DNA of 64,000 nucleotides, taken from assembly GCF_000010665.1 (NCBI RefSeq), contig NC_012796.1, forward strand, positions 1,364,001-1,428,000, read 5' to 3'. Under the pieces are notes generated by a model. That model searched no databases, was not told where the DNA came from, and was given only the letters and a program-made list of their open reading frames with translations. This document shows positions 33,780-42,309 of the stretch, piece after piece (within the stretch, counting starts at the first letter, position 1; every line of letters begins with the position of its first letter). Source of the stretch: Solidesulfovibrio magneticus RS-1 (GTDB taxonomy: Bacteria; Desulfobacterota; Desulfovibrionia; Desulfovibrionales; Desulfovibrionaceae). Made by a program: the position numbers and the translations under genes.

Positions 33780-35708
33780 ATGAGCGAACGCCTGTTGCTC
33801 GTCGACGACGAGGAGGACATCCGCCGCTTCCTCGGCATGTTCCTCGCCGACCTGGGCTATGAGGTCCACGCCGCCGAAAACGGCGTCCAGGCCCTGGAAA
33901 TGTTCGATTCCGTCGAGCCCTCCATCGTGCTCACCGACATCAAGATGCCGGTCATGGACGGGCTGGAGCTGCTTAAGCAAATCAAGGCCAAATCGCCCGA
34001 AACCGAAGTCGTCATGATCTCCGGCCACGGCGATATGGACCTCGCCATCGGCTGCCTGCAGTACGACGCCGCCGACTTCGTCACCAAGCCCATCAACCAC
34101 GACATCCTCGACGCGGCGCTCAAGCGCGTGGAGGAAAAGATCATCCTGCGCCGCGAACTCAAGCAGTACACCCAGAATCTCGAAAAGCTCGTCCAGGAAA
34201 AATCCCGCCGCGTCATCGAACTCGAACGCCAGCTGGCCGCTGGCGAAATGGTCGAAACCATGTGCCAGGCCATCTCCGGCCTGTCCGAGGATTTCGGCGA
34301 CAAGGCCGGCTATTTCAACGAGATGCCGTGCTTCGTGGCCGTGCACAACCGCTCGCTTACCGTGGTCGCCACCAACCAGCTCTACAAGGAACGCTTAGGC
34401 GACATGGTCGGCCACCACAGCTGGGAAGTCTACGTGGGCCAGGCCATCCGGGGCTTCGACGGCCCGGTCTGGAAGACCTTTGAGACCGGCAAGGGCCAGC
34501 GGTCACGTGAGACCATGCTCTGCAAAAACGGCCGCGAGCTGCCCGTCATGGTCCATACCTCGCCCATCGGCGAGCGCGACGGCAAGGTGGAACTCGTCCT
34601 GGAACTGGCCGTGGACGTCAGCGAAATCAAACGCCTCCAGGAAGAACTGCGGGTCACCCAGCAGAAGTACATGGACCTGTTTGAGGCCACGCCCTGTTAC
34701 ATTGTCGTGCGCGACCGAAACTATCGCATCGTGGCCAACAATACCCTTTTCAAGCAGGATTTCGGCGAGGGCGTGGGCAAGCTCTGCCACGAAGTCTTCC
34801 GCCATCGCGACACGCCCTGCCCGGACTGCCCGGTGGACGCCACCTTCGCCGACGGCGAGCCCCACAACCTCGAAGCCGTGGTCACTTGTCTGGACGGCAG
34901 CGCCAAGAACGTGCTGACCTTCACCGCGCCCATGCGCAACGCCGAGGGCGAAATCACCGAGGTCATGGCGCTGTCCACCGACATCACCCAGATCCGCGAA
35001 CTCCAAGACCACCTGACGTCCCTGGGGCTTATGCTCGGCTCCATCTCCCATGGCGTCAAAGGAATGCTCACCGCCCTGGAAGGCGGCGTCTACCGCCTGG
35101 AATCCGGCATCAAACGCGAAGACATGACGCGCATCGCCGATGCCGGCGACACCATCAAATCCCTGGTCGGCCGGGTGCGAAATCTCGTCCTTAATGTCCT
35201 TTACTACGCCAAATCCCGCGACATGGCCGGCGACTCCGTGGACGTCAGCCACCTGGCGCAAAACGTCGCCCAGGTCGTAGAACCCAAGGCCGCCCGGGAA
35301 AAGATCGCCTTTACCTGCGACATTCCGTCCGACCTCGGCACGGCCGACCTGGACACGGCCAACCTGTCCGCCGCCCTGGTCAACATCCTGGAAAACGCCA
35401 TCGACGCCTGCACCGCCGACACCGCCAAGGACATCCACTCCATCAGTTTCAAGGCCAGCGCCGACGCCGACGCCGTCACCTTCGACATCAGCGACAACGG
35501 CATGGGCATGTCCCAGGAAACCCGGGAAAAAGCCTTCACGCTTTTCTTCTCGTCCAAGGGCTTGAAGGGAACGGGCCTGGGGCTTTTCATCGCCCACGAC
35601 GTGGTGAAAAAGCACGGCGGCCGCATCGACCTGACGTCCGAGCCTGGGGAAGGGACGCAGTTTCATATCGTCATGCCGCGAAGGAAGGCCGAGGCGGTTG
35701 GAAGTTGA
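33780..35708 (+). CDS. Receiver-PAS-PAS sensor histidine kinase
   Basis: The 642-residue cytoplasmic protein starts with a receiver domain (about 1-120: LLLVDDEEDIRR, TDIKMPVMDG, TKPINHD). A coiled coil, two PAS domains and a kinase core follow. The second PAS carries CHEVFRHRDTPCPDCP, like the haem-motif kinase at 21955. The core has the phospho-histidine in GSISHGVKGML, an N box (NILENAIDAC) and DNGMGM/GTGLGLF. There are no membrane helices. A receiver at the N-terminus means it is itself regulated by phosphorylation. The start ATG 33780 is the first in-frame codon that opens directly onto the receiver fold. Confidence 0.88.
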   Translation: MSERLLLVDDEEDIRRFLGMFLADLGYEVHAAENGVQALEMFDSVEPSIVLTDIKMPVMDGLELLKQIKAKSPETEVVMISGHGDMDLAIGCLQYDAADFVTKPINHDILDAALKRVEEKIILRRELKQYTQNLEKLVQEKSRRVIELERQLAAGEMVETMCQAISGLSEDFGDKAGYFNEMPCFVAVHNRSLTVVATNQLYKERLGDMVGHHSWEVYVGQAIRGFDGPVWKTFETGKGQRSRETMLCKNGRELPVMVHTSPIGERDGKVELVLELAVDVSEIKRLQEELRVTQQKYMDLFEATPCYIVVRDRNYRIVANNTLFKQDFGEGVGKLCHEVFRHRDTPCPDCPVDATFADGEPHNLEAVVTCLDGSAKNVLTFTAPMRNAEGEITEVMALSTDITQIRELQDHLTSLGLMLGSISHGVKGMLTALEGGVYRLESGIKREDMTRIADAGDTIKSLVGRVRNLVLNVLYYAKSRDMAGDSVDVSHLAQNVAQVVEPKAAREKIAFTCDIPSDLGTADLDTANLSAALVNILENAIDACTADTAKDIHSISFKASADADAVTFDISDNGMGMSQETREKAFTLFFSSKGLKGTGLGLFIAHDVVKKHGGRIDLTSEPGEGTQFHIVMPRRKAEAVGS

Positions 35709-35734
35709 GGGAAAATCGGGAGAAAGAGGGAAGA

Positions 35735-35783
35735 ATGCCTCCGGCGGCCAAAGGGGCTGAGCCCCTTTGGAAACCCCTCCTGG
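35735..35783 (+). repeat. Stop-proximal hairpin element, copy G
   Basis: It reads ATGCCTCCGGCGGCC, then the A-type stem (CCAAAGGGGC/GCCCCTTTGG, loop TGA), then AAACCCCTCCTGG. It lies 26 bases after the kinase stop and in the same direction. Confidence 0.85.
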
Positions 35784-35866
35784 GTTGAGTAAGGGGAAGG
35801 GGCGCGTCAGTGGTTGGGAGTTTGTAAGACCCCTTGGGCGCGGAAGCGCTGGCGGCTGCGCCGCGT

Positions 35867-35943
35867 GGGTCGTTGAAATTTTTGGGCCGTCGATGCGCCC
35901 GGCTGTCGCCGGGTGCTCGACGGCCCAAAAATTTCAACGACCC
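35867..35943. repeat. Long hairpin with 27-bp perfect arms and an inner stem
   Basis: The arms 35867-35893 (starting GGGTCGTTGAAATTTTTGGG) and 35917-35943 are exact complements. The 23-base middle itself folds (CGCCCGGC ... GCCGGGTG). Confidence 0.92.
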
Positions 35944-36054
35944 GGTTCGCCCGGGGTTACCCGGCACGGGAAAATGGGGGAATGCGGCTCTGGCGTAGCA
36001 ATTGACTGACTGGGCGCTTGTCCCAGCTGTCCTGTAATTCTTTCTCAAGACAAC

Positions 36055-36112
36055 GCGAAACGGGCTGGTTTTGGCGCGATGCATTGATCGCGCCAAAACC
36101 AGCCCGTTTCGC
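36055..36112. repeat. Long hairpin with 26-bp perfect arms
   Basis: The arms 36055-36080 (starting GCGAAACGGGCTGG) and 36087-36112 are exact complements around a six-base loop. Arm length, loop length and much of the sequence match the hairpin at 7933-7990, with changes mirrored on both arms. Confidence 0.92.
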
Positions 36113-36334
36113 TGGCGAGGTGGTGGCCGGAATTGGGGTTGGGCGGCCGGGCGGCTTCCGCCTGGCCACGCAAACCCAATTCCGGCCGCCATATTCACTC
36201 GTGCCGCCGCCCACCGCCATCACCCCCGCCCGTCCGTCCGATCCCAGGTCGGGGGGCCGGGGGGGCGGTCGGCCCCCGGCGGGGCTTGGGGCAGCGCCCC
36301 AATCTTCTGCCTTCTCTCTCTCATCTCCCTTCGC

Positions 36335-37132
36335 TCAAAACGCGTAAGGCTCGGCCTGACGCCATTCGAACATGTAGGTTTCTTCCGGGATGAGTTCCTT
36401 GTTCTCCAACGCATCCGCCGCCAGCAGCGCCGCTGCCGACACTGACGAGAAGCTCATGCCGGGCAGGATGATGTCCTGGCGGTCGTTTTCCGGGATGACG
36501 GCCAGATGGCCGTAGGCGACGGCCCAGCTTTTGTCGGCCGGGGGCTGTTGGCCGGGCGGCGTTTTGACGCGAAAGCCCACGGCCGTGCCGTCGGCGAAGC
36601 AGCACCAGACGGCCAGCCGGTAGAGAACGAACTGTCCCTTGGCGTCGAGTTCCGGGCTGCGGTGGACGAAGCCGCGCACGGCGTAGGGGCGTTCAAAGGC
36701 GGGGCCGGGGCCTTTGGCGGCGATGTCATAGAGTTCGCCGGTGTTGATGGGCACGTAGTCCTGGCCGCCGGCGCGCAGGCGTTCGGGGACCGGGGCGATG
36801 TCCGGCGCTGGCAGGGATGGGGCGACGCTGAAGACGTCGCTGTCGTTGTTGGCCGAGAGGGTTTGCAGGCCGCCTTCGGCGAACCACACCAGGCAGGCCA
36901 GGGCGAGGTAGCACAGGCCCCGGCCGAGGTTGGCCTTGGCCACGGGGCGCAGGGTCGCGTAGGCCCCGAGCACGGCCAGGACCACGGCGGCGGCAAGCGT
37001 GACCGGCTTGAACTTGGGATTTAAGTACATCCAGTAATTGCCGGCGGTTGCCAGCCAGCCCATGAAGCCGGCCAGGGCCAGCATGGCCAGGCCGTCGAGG
37101 CGGGCGGCCAGGGCGGCGAGAAGCTTGTTCAT
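36335..37132 (-). CDS. YcgQ/DUF1980-like (TIGR03943) membrane protein
   Basis: The 265-residue protein has about three N-terminal membrane helices (to about residue 90) followed by a soluble domain with the family segments LRAGGQDYVPINTGELYDIAAKG and GFVHRSPELDAKGQFVLYRLAVWCCFADGTAVGF. The family is always found next to permeases such as the one here. Its start overlaps the permease stop (ATGA). The cysteine pair in VWCCFAD may bind a metal. The biological substrate is unknown. Confidence 0.82.
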   Translation of the reverse strand: MNKLLAALAARLDGLAMLALAGFMGWLATAGNYWMYLNPKFKPVTLAAAVVLAVLGAYATLRPVAKANLGRGLCYLALACLVWFAEGGLQTLSANNDSDVFSVAPSLPAPDIAPVPERLRAGGQDYVPINTGELYDIAAKGPGPAFERPYAVRGFVHRSPELDAKGQFVLYRLAVWCCFADGTAVGFRVKTPPGQQPPADKSWAVAYGHLAVIPENDRQDIILPGMSFSSVSAAALLAADALENKELIPEETYMFEWRQAEPYAF

Positions 37133-38130
37133 GACGCGCCCCCGGTGAGGATGCCGTAGACGGCGCAGGTGATAAAGACGATGGCGGCCGGGACAATGGC
37201 GAGCACCCGGGTCAGGCGCGGGGTGAACACCTGCCGCCACATGAGCAGGAGCTTGAGATCGAGCATGGGGCCAAGGGCCAGAAAGGCGAGCTTGGCCGCG
37301 GCCGGGAAGGTGGAAAACGAGGCGGCCACGAAGGCGTCGGCCTGGGAGCACAGCGAGAGCACGACGGCGAGCGCCATCATGCCCGGAATGGCCAGGACGA
37401 GGTCGTTTTCCAGGGCCATGACCACGGAAACAGGGACATAGGCTTTGAAGGCCGCCGCCACCATGGAACCCAGGATCAGCACCTTGGCCATGTCCAGGAA
37501 GTCGGCCATGGCGTGGCGCATGGCCGAGGCGACCTTGTCGCGCCGGCTGGGGACGACGGCGGCCAGGGGCACGGCGTCGGCGAGCGACCCGAAGGGCGTG
37601 CCGGGAATGGTGGCCGGCCCGTGGTGATGGGCGTGGTCTTCGGGACCGTGGTCATGGCCGCAGCCGCAGGCCGGGGCGGCGGCGGGATCGCGCAAAAGCG
37701 ACAGCGCGTCGCGGCCGCCGGCCCAGTAGCCGACGACCAGGCCGGCCGCGATGACCAGGACGCAGCGCCAGATGGCCATGGTCGGGTCGCCCCGAAAGGC
37801 CACCAGGGTGGCTAAAAGCGACACGGGATTGATGACCGGCGCGGCCAGCATGAAGGCGACCGCCGCGCCCGGGGGCACGCCTTTGCCGATGAGCCGGCGG
37901 GCCAGAAAGACCACGCCGCATTCGCAGCACGGGGTCAGCGCGCCGATACCAAGGCCCACCAGGGTGGAGGCCAGCCGGCCCTTGGGCAAAAGCCGCGTCA
38001 GGCGGTCGCGGGGCACGTAGGCCTCGACCAGCCCCGAGGCCACGGACCCCAGCAGCAAAAACGGCACGGCCTCCAGCACGATGGACAGCGTGGCCTGGGC
38101 GAAAAGATCGAGATTGTGCAGGGCGTTCAT
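37129..38130 (-). CDS. YcgR/ArsP-like permease with a His/Cys-rich loop
   Basis: The 333-residue membrane protein has about eight helices with the permease-family motifs GALTPCCECGVVFLARRL and AFMLAAPVINPVSLL. The repeat counterpart is SLCSQADAFVAASF. A cytoplasmic loop (about 152-172) is rich in His and Cys (ACGCGHDHGPEDHAHHHG), suggesting metal binding. It overlaps its neighbours on both sides by four bases (ATGA), so the ABC, permease and DUF1980 genes form a tightly coupled unit. Related B. subtilis genes are ycgR and ycgQ. Confidence 0.84.
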   Translation of the reverse strand: MNALHNLDLFAQATLSIVLEAVPFLLLGSVASGLVEAYVPRDRLTRLLPKGRLASTLVGLGIGALTPCCECGVVFLARRLIGKGVPPGAAVAFMLAAPVINPVSLLATLVAFRGDPTMAIWRCVLVIAAGLVVGYWAGGRDALSLLRDPAAAPACGCGHDHGPEDHAHHHGPATIPGTPFGSLADAVPLAAVVPSRRDKVASAMRHAMADFLDMAKVLILGSMVAAAFKAYVPVSVVMALENDLVLAIPGMMALAVVLSLCSQADAFVAASFSTFPAAAKLAFLALGPMLDLKLLLMWRQVFTPRLTRVLAIVPAAIVFITCAVYGILTGGAS

Positions 38131-39860
38131 GCGGCGGCGGCTTCCAGGCGGTAGACAGGTTCGGCGGCGGCCGGATCGGTGGGCACGAAGCGCACGACGC
38201 GGTGGTGGAAGGCGGCAAGGGACGGCCGGTGGGCGATGCTGACGATGGTGGTCTTGGGCAGACGATCCACCAGCAGGCCGTAGAGTTCCTTCTGGGAGGC
38301 CTCGTCCAGGGCCGAGGAGGCTTCATCGCAGAAAAGCCGGTCCGGGGCCAAAAGGATGGCCCGGGCGAATCCCAGGCGTTGTTGTTCGCCCGAGGACAGC
38401 TCCTGGCTCCAGTGGCGCTCCTCGCCCAGCAGCGCAATCAGATGGCCCAGGCCGCAGTCGGTGAGCACGGCGGCGATGCGCGCCTCGCCGTAGGTCTCCG
38501 GGGCGTCTGGGTAGGCTACCGTGGCGGCCAGGCTGGCGATGGGCAGGTAGGGCTTTTGGGGCAAGAACAGGCTGCGACCCTCGGTCGGCAGGGCCAGGGT
38601 TCCGGTGGCGTAGGGCCACAGGCCGCCGATGGCCCGAAACAGCGTGGATTTGCCGCAGCCGGCCGGGCCGGCGATCATGACGCGTTCGCCTGGGGCCACG
38701 GCCAGGGCGGCGTCGGTGAGCAGGGTGCGGCCGTCGGGCAGCGAGAGGCTCGCGTCCGTCAGGGCCAGGGCCTGGCCGGCCGAGGCGGGAGTGCGGGTAA
38801 ATCCGGCGTCCTTGGCCGCTTCAAGTTCGGCCAGGGCGTGGGCGAAGCCGGTGAGTCGATCCACGGTGGCGCGCCATTGGGCCAGGCGGGTGTAGGCGTC
38901 GATGAACCAGGACAGGGACGATTGGACGTGGTTGAAGGCCGAGGCGGTCTGCATGAGGCCGCCGAGCTGGATGGCCCCGGAGAAATAGCGCGGCGCGGCC
39001 ACCAGGAAAGGAAACAGGATGGCGGCCTGGGAGTAGCCGGCGGAAAACCAGGTCAGGCGCTTTTGCTGACGCATGATGGCCCACCAGTTGGTGACCACAT
39101 GGGTGAAGCGGCCGGACAAGTTGCCGGCTTCCTGGGTTTCGCCGCCGTAAAGGGCGATGGGTTCGGCGTTCTCGCGCACGCGCACGAGATTGTAGCGGTA
39201 ATCGGCCTCGTAGCGCTGCTGGAGGAAATTGAGGCGAATGAGCGGCCGGCCGATGTAGTGGGTGAGAAAGGAGCCGAAGCCGGCGTAGAGCACGGCGGCC
39301 CAGAGCATGGAGCCGGGCAACTGGATGTCGAGGATATGGATTTCGCCCGAGAGGTTCCACAGGATGACGGAAAAGGAGGCCAGGGACACCACGGATTCAA
39401 TGAACCCCAGGGTCAGGGAGAGCGTCTGCTCGACAAAGCCGCCGATGTCCTCGCTGATGCGCTGGTCGGGGTTGTCGGCCCCGTTTGGGGAAAAGCGCAG
39501 GCGGTAGTAGTTGCGGTGGGTGAGCCACATGGCGGCGTAGCGTTCGGTGAGCCAGCGCCGCCAGCGGATTTGCAGCATCTGGCGCAGGTAGATCTGATAC
39601 ACGGCCACGATGATGAACATGGCGGCCAGGATGGCGAACCGGCCGAAGAGGCGGAAGAATTCGTCGAGGTTTTTTTCCTGGAGCGAGTTGTAAAAGAGGT
39701 TGTTCCACTCGTTGAACAGCACGTTGAGATAGACGATGCCAAGGCTCATGCCGACGATGACGGCAAGGAGCAGGCCGGATTTCAGGCGCTCCTCGCTTTT
39801 CCAATAGGGCTTGGTCAGCGTCCAGAGATCGGCCAGAAAGCGCCGTTTGGTTGCGGACAT
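38127..39860 (-). CDS. YddA/SbmA-type ABC transporter (permease fused to ATPase)
   Basis: The 577-residue half-transporter has an N-terminal SbmA/BacA-like membrane domain (about 30-340: RRWLTERYAAMWLTHRNYYRLRF, NPDQRISEDIGGFVEQTLSL) fused to an ATPase. Its Walker A is GPAGCGKST, its signature LSSGEQQRL and its Walker B LFCDEASSALD. The family includes peptide and vitamin B12 carriers. AGGAG precedes the ATG at 39860. Its stop overlaps the permease start, unlike the usual stand-alone yddA. Confidence 0.87.
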   Translation of the reverse strand: MSATKRRFLADLWTLTKPYWKSEERLKSGLLLAVIVGMSLGIVYLNVLFNEWNNLFYNSLQEKNLDEFFRLFGRFAILAAMFIIVAVYQIYLRQMLQIRWRRWLTERYAAMWLTHRNYYRLRFSPNGADNPDQRISEDIGGFVEQTLSLTLGFIESVVSLASFSVILWNLSGEIHILDIQLPGSMLWAAVLYAGFGSFLTHYIGRPLIRLNFLQQRYEADYRYNLVRVRENAEPIALYGGETQEAGNLSGRFTHVVTNWWAIMRQQKRLTWFSAGYSQAAILFPFLVAAPRYFSGAIQLGGLMQTASAFNHVQSSLSWFIDAYTRLAQWRATVDRLTGFAHALAELEAAKDAGFTRTPASAGQALALTDASLSLPDGRTLLTDAALAVAPGERVMIAGPAGCGKSTLFRAIGGLWPYATGTLALPTEGRSLFLPQKPYLPIASLAATVAYPDAPETYGEARIAAVLTDCGLGHLIALLGEERHWSQELSSGEQQRLGFARAILLAPDRLFCDEASSALDEASQKELYGLLVDRLPKTTIVSIAHRPSLAAFHHRVVRFVPTDPAAAEPVYRLEAAAA

Positions 39861-40085
39861 GGAAGGCTCCTGGTTGCGGTTGGCCGCGCGGGGCGGCCCG
39901 GTCCCCGGGCGAGGCATTTGAGCCGGCACGCCGGGGCGGACCGTACCCCTCTAGTCACTGGCGGGGGCGGTTGCAACCGAAGCGGCGGAGATTGTCCATG
40001 AAATTTCCGTTAGGCGCGGAGCCGACAGACCCTTGGGGCAGGCACAGGCCCTTGCCGCAGGTCCGCCGACGCCGCCGGGGCGGGG

Positions 40086-40460
40086 CTATTCGTAGGGGTA
40101 GGTGGTTCCGGCGAATTCCTTGGCCCGGGGGTTGGGGTAGTTGCCGGCGGTCTGGAGTTTTTTGATGTTCTTGGAGCGGTCTTCCCAATGGGTGTGCAGG
40201 AGCTGCTCGGCCTTGTGGCTCATGGGATGTTCCAGGAAGTTCTTGTACAGGGTCTGGACCTGGCCGTTTTGCTGAGAGGCCCGCTCGGGGAACTTGGCGT
40301 CGGCCCCGTAGACGCCGTCGATGCGGTCCATCATGAAGTCCTTGAGTTGCTTGGCGGCGGCCACGGCCTTGCCGGTCATGCGAAGCCCGATGAGGGCGCC
40401 GCCGGTCATGATGCAGGCGGCTTTGAGGAAGCCGCGACGGGTCGAAGCGATGAAAGTCAT
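40086..40460 (-). CDS. hydB: Periplasmic [FeFe] hydrogenase small subunit
   Basis: The 124-residue protein has a twin-arginine signal ([20 protein letters not shown]) that exports the folded heterodimer. The mature part (about 36-124) matches the Desulfovibrio small subunit that wraps the large one ([23 protein letters not shown] ... EQLLHTHW). It starts 10 bases after hydA, with AAGGAG before the ATG. The large subunit lacks its own signal and travels with this one. Confidence 0.95.
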   Translation of the reverse strand: MTFIASTRRGFLKAACIMTGGALIGLRMTGKAVAAAKQLKDFMMDRIDGVYGADAKFPERASQQNGQVQTLYKNFLEHPMSHKAEQLLHTHWEDRSKNIKKLQTAGNYPNPRAKEFAGTTYPYE

Positions 40461-40470
40461 GGCTTGCTCC

Positions 40471-41736
40471 TTAGGCTTTTTGTTCGTTGTACAGGGCCAG
40501 GCGCTTTTTGAGCGAGGCGTAGAATTTGGTGGTGCGGCGATCCATGGACTGCAGCACGCCGGGCATGATGGGCTGGCCGCCGCCCATGACGCAACCGCCG
40601 GGGCAGGCCATGAATTCGATGAAATGCCAGGGCGACTTGCCGGCCTTGACCACTTCGCAGACCTCGGCGAACCGTTTGGCCCCGTGGACCACGGCCACCT
40701 TCACGTCCGTGCCGCCCACATTGACCGTGGCTTCCTTGAGGCCCTTAAGCCCCCGCACGGCCTTGAAGTCCCAGCTTTCCGGGGCCTTGCCGGTGACGGC
40801 CTGATAGGCGTAGCGCAGGGCCGCTTCCATGACGCCGCCGGTGACGCCGAAGATGGTGGCGCCGCCGGTGGACTCGCCCATGAGCGCGTCGCGCTGGCCC
40901 GGGGCCACGGTGTTGAGGTCGATGCCGGCTTTCTTGAACATGTAGGCCAGTTCGCGGGTGTCGATGGTGGCGTCGATGTCCTGATAGCCGCTGGACCAGT
41001 TGGCCGGGCGCATGCCTTCGTATTTCTTGGCCGTGCAGGGCATGATGGAGACGGTAAAGACGTCGGCGCGCTTGTATTTCATGGTGTCCGCGCCGTAGGT
41101 CTTGGCCAGGGAGCCGAGCATCCCGATGGGGGACTTGCAGGTGGACATGTTGGGGAAGAGCTCGGGATAGAACGTCTCGACGTACTTGTGCCAGCCGGGA
41201 CAGCAGGAGGTGAACTGGGGCAGGGGCTTGTCGATCTTTTTGGTGAGCCGGCCGACGAACTCCGAGCCTTCTTCCCAGATGGTGACGTCGGCGGTCCACT
41301 CGTTGTCCCAGGTGTGGTCAAAGCCGAGCTTTTGCAAGGCTCCGAGCATCTTGTCCGTGGTCACCGCGCCCACGGGCATGCCGAAGCAGTCGCCCAGGCC
41401 GTAGCGCACGGCCGGGGCCGGCATGGCGATGACCTTGACGTTTTTATCCTTGAGCTTTTGTTCGATGACCGGAACCCAGGACTGTTCTTCGTAGATGGCC
41501 GAGACCGGGCAGTGGGTGAGGCACTGGCCACAGTTGATGCAGGCTTCGACATGGGGGATCTTGTGAGGTTCGCCGGTCTCGCCGTAGATGGCGCCGGTGG
41601 GGCAATAGCCCATGCAACTGTCGCAGCCGATGCATTTGGACTCGTCGACCTTGATGAAGAAGAGCTTGTCCGGATCGGCCTTGGGGTCCGGAGACTGCAT
41701 TTCGTAGAAGATTTTCTCCATTTCAACGCGGCTCAT
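40471..41736 (-). CDS. hydA: Periplasmic [FeFe] hydrogenase large subunit
   Basis: The 421-residue subunit equals the length of the Desulfovibrio enzyme. Two ferredoxin-type 4Fe-4S sets sit at cysteines 35/38/41/45 and 66/69/72/76. The H-cluster ligands are C179 in TSCCPGW (177-182), C234 in MPCTAKK, and C378 and C382 in [16 protein letters not shown]178 is the proton-transfer cysteine. It oxidises or makes H2 in the periplasm and hands electrons to cytochrome c3 and, through it, Hmc. A GGAGGGAG site precedes the ATG at 41736. Confidence 0.96.
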   Translation of the reverse strand: MSRVEMEKIFYEMQSPDPKADPDKLFFIKVDESKCIGCDSCMGYCPTGAIYGETGEPHKIPHVEACINCGQCLTHCPVSAIYEEQSWVPVIEQKLKDKNVKVIAMPAPAVRYGLGDCFGMPVGAVTTDKMLGALQKLGFDHTWDNEWTADVTIWEEGSEFVGRLTKKIDKPLPQFTSCCPGWHKYVETFYPELFPNMSTCKSPIGMLGSLAKTYGADTMKYKRADVFTVSIMPCTAKKYEGMRPANWSSGYQDIDATIDTRELAYMFKKAGIDLNTVAPGQRDALMGESTGGATIFGVTGGVMEAALRYAYQAVTGKAPESWDFKAVRGLKGLKEATVNVGGTDVKVAVVHGAKRFAEVCEVVKAGKSPWHFIEFMACPGGCVMGGGQPIMPGVLQSMDRRTTKFYASLKKRLALYNEQKA

Positions 41737-42309
41737 GAGGCTCCCTCCGCTGGATGAGGCTTGGCCGGACGCGCCATGGCCCGGGCGACGGGGCAGGTCG
41801 TCGCCGCGTGGCGCATGGCCGCGTCGGCCAAGCCGGTTTGCGCCGGCCGGGGACTGTTCCCGCGTGGCCCCGAACAGCGCGTTGCCTGCCGGGACGGCCC
41901 GGACCGCCTACGCCGCGCGAGCGCTCGCGCGGCGGCGGCGACCGGTCGGGCCGCCGTATCCCGGAGCCGCTGCCACGGCCTCGGGACGGTCCTAGGCCGT
42001 CATTTCCGGCAGGGAAGATTGTGTCTTTGTCATTATTTTATACTATTAATGAGATACTAAATATAAAATAGTAACACGAAAGCGGTTTACAACGAAATTC
42101 CAGCCGGGGCAAGCCTCGGCGCGTAACGGGGGCGTGTCTCGCGTGCTCTCTTGGCGGTGACGAGTCGATTGTTGTGTTGTTAAGGCTCCGGTATTGTTTG
42201 CTATTTGTCCATAAGCCCGGTTCCAGGAAAGATGGAGCGGGCCGAAAAAAAACGGGGACCGGCTGTTGACCGGTCCCCGTTTGGCGGTTCGGGAAGAGGG
42301 GAAGGCGGG
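41737..42309. other. Long leader upstream of hydAB
   Basis: These 573 bases contain no gene. Three signals stand out: a 24-base perfect GC palindrome at 41911-41934, an A/T-rich island at 42026-42075 with inverted arms ATTTTATA/TATAAAAT (42035-42042 and 42062-42069), and the terminator of the next minus-strand gene. The A/T island is the likeliest place for the hyd promoter, about 300 bases before the start codon. Confidence 0.55.
42243..42281 (-). terminator. Terminator after the CoA-disulfide reductase gene
   Basis: Arms of 12 bp (AACGGGGACCGG, 42251-42262, with 42270-42281) enclose CTGTTGA. On the minus strand the stem is followed by a run of eight T. Confidence 0.92.

Larger units (their letters stand above)
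35709..36334. other. Convergent spacer packed with long hairpins
   Basis: No gene is seen in 626 bases. It contains hairpin element G (35735-35783), a 27-bp-arm hairpin (35867-35943), a 26-bp-arm hairpin (36055-36112) and an imperfect hairpin of about 30-bp arms (36126-36192). Toward the right end lies a GC variant resembling the hairpin elements (about 36244-36300), reading toward the minus-strand gene. Almost the whole spacer is self-complementary in separate blocks. Confidence 0.8.
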
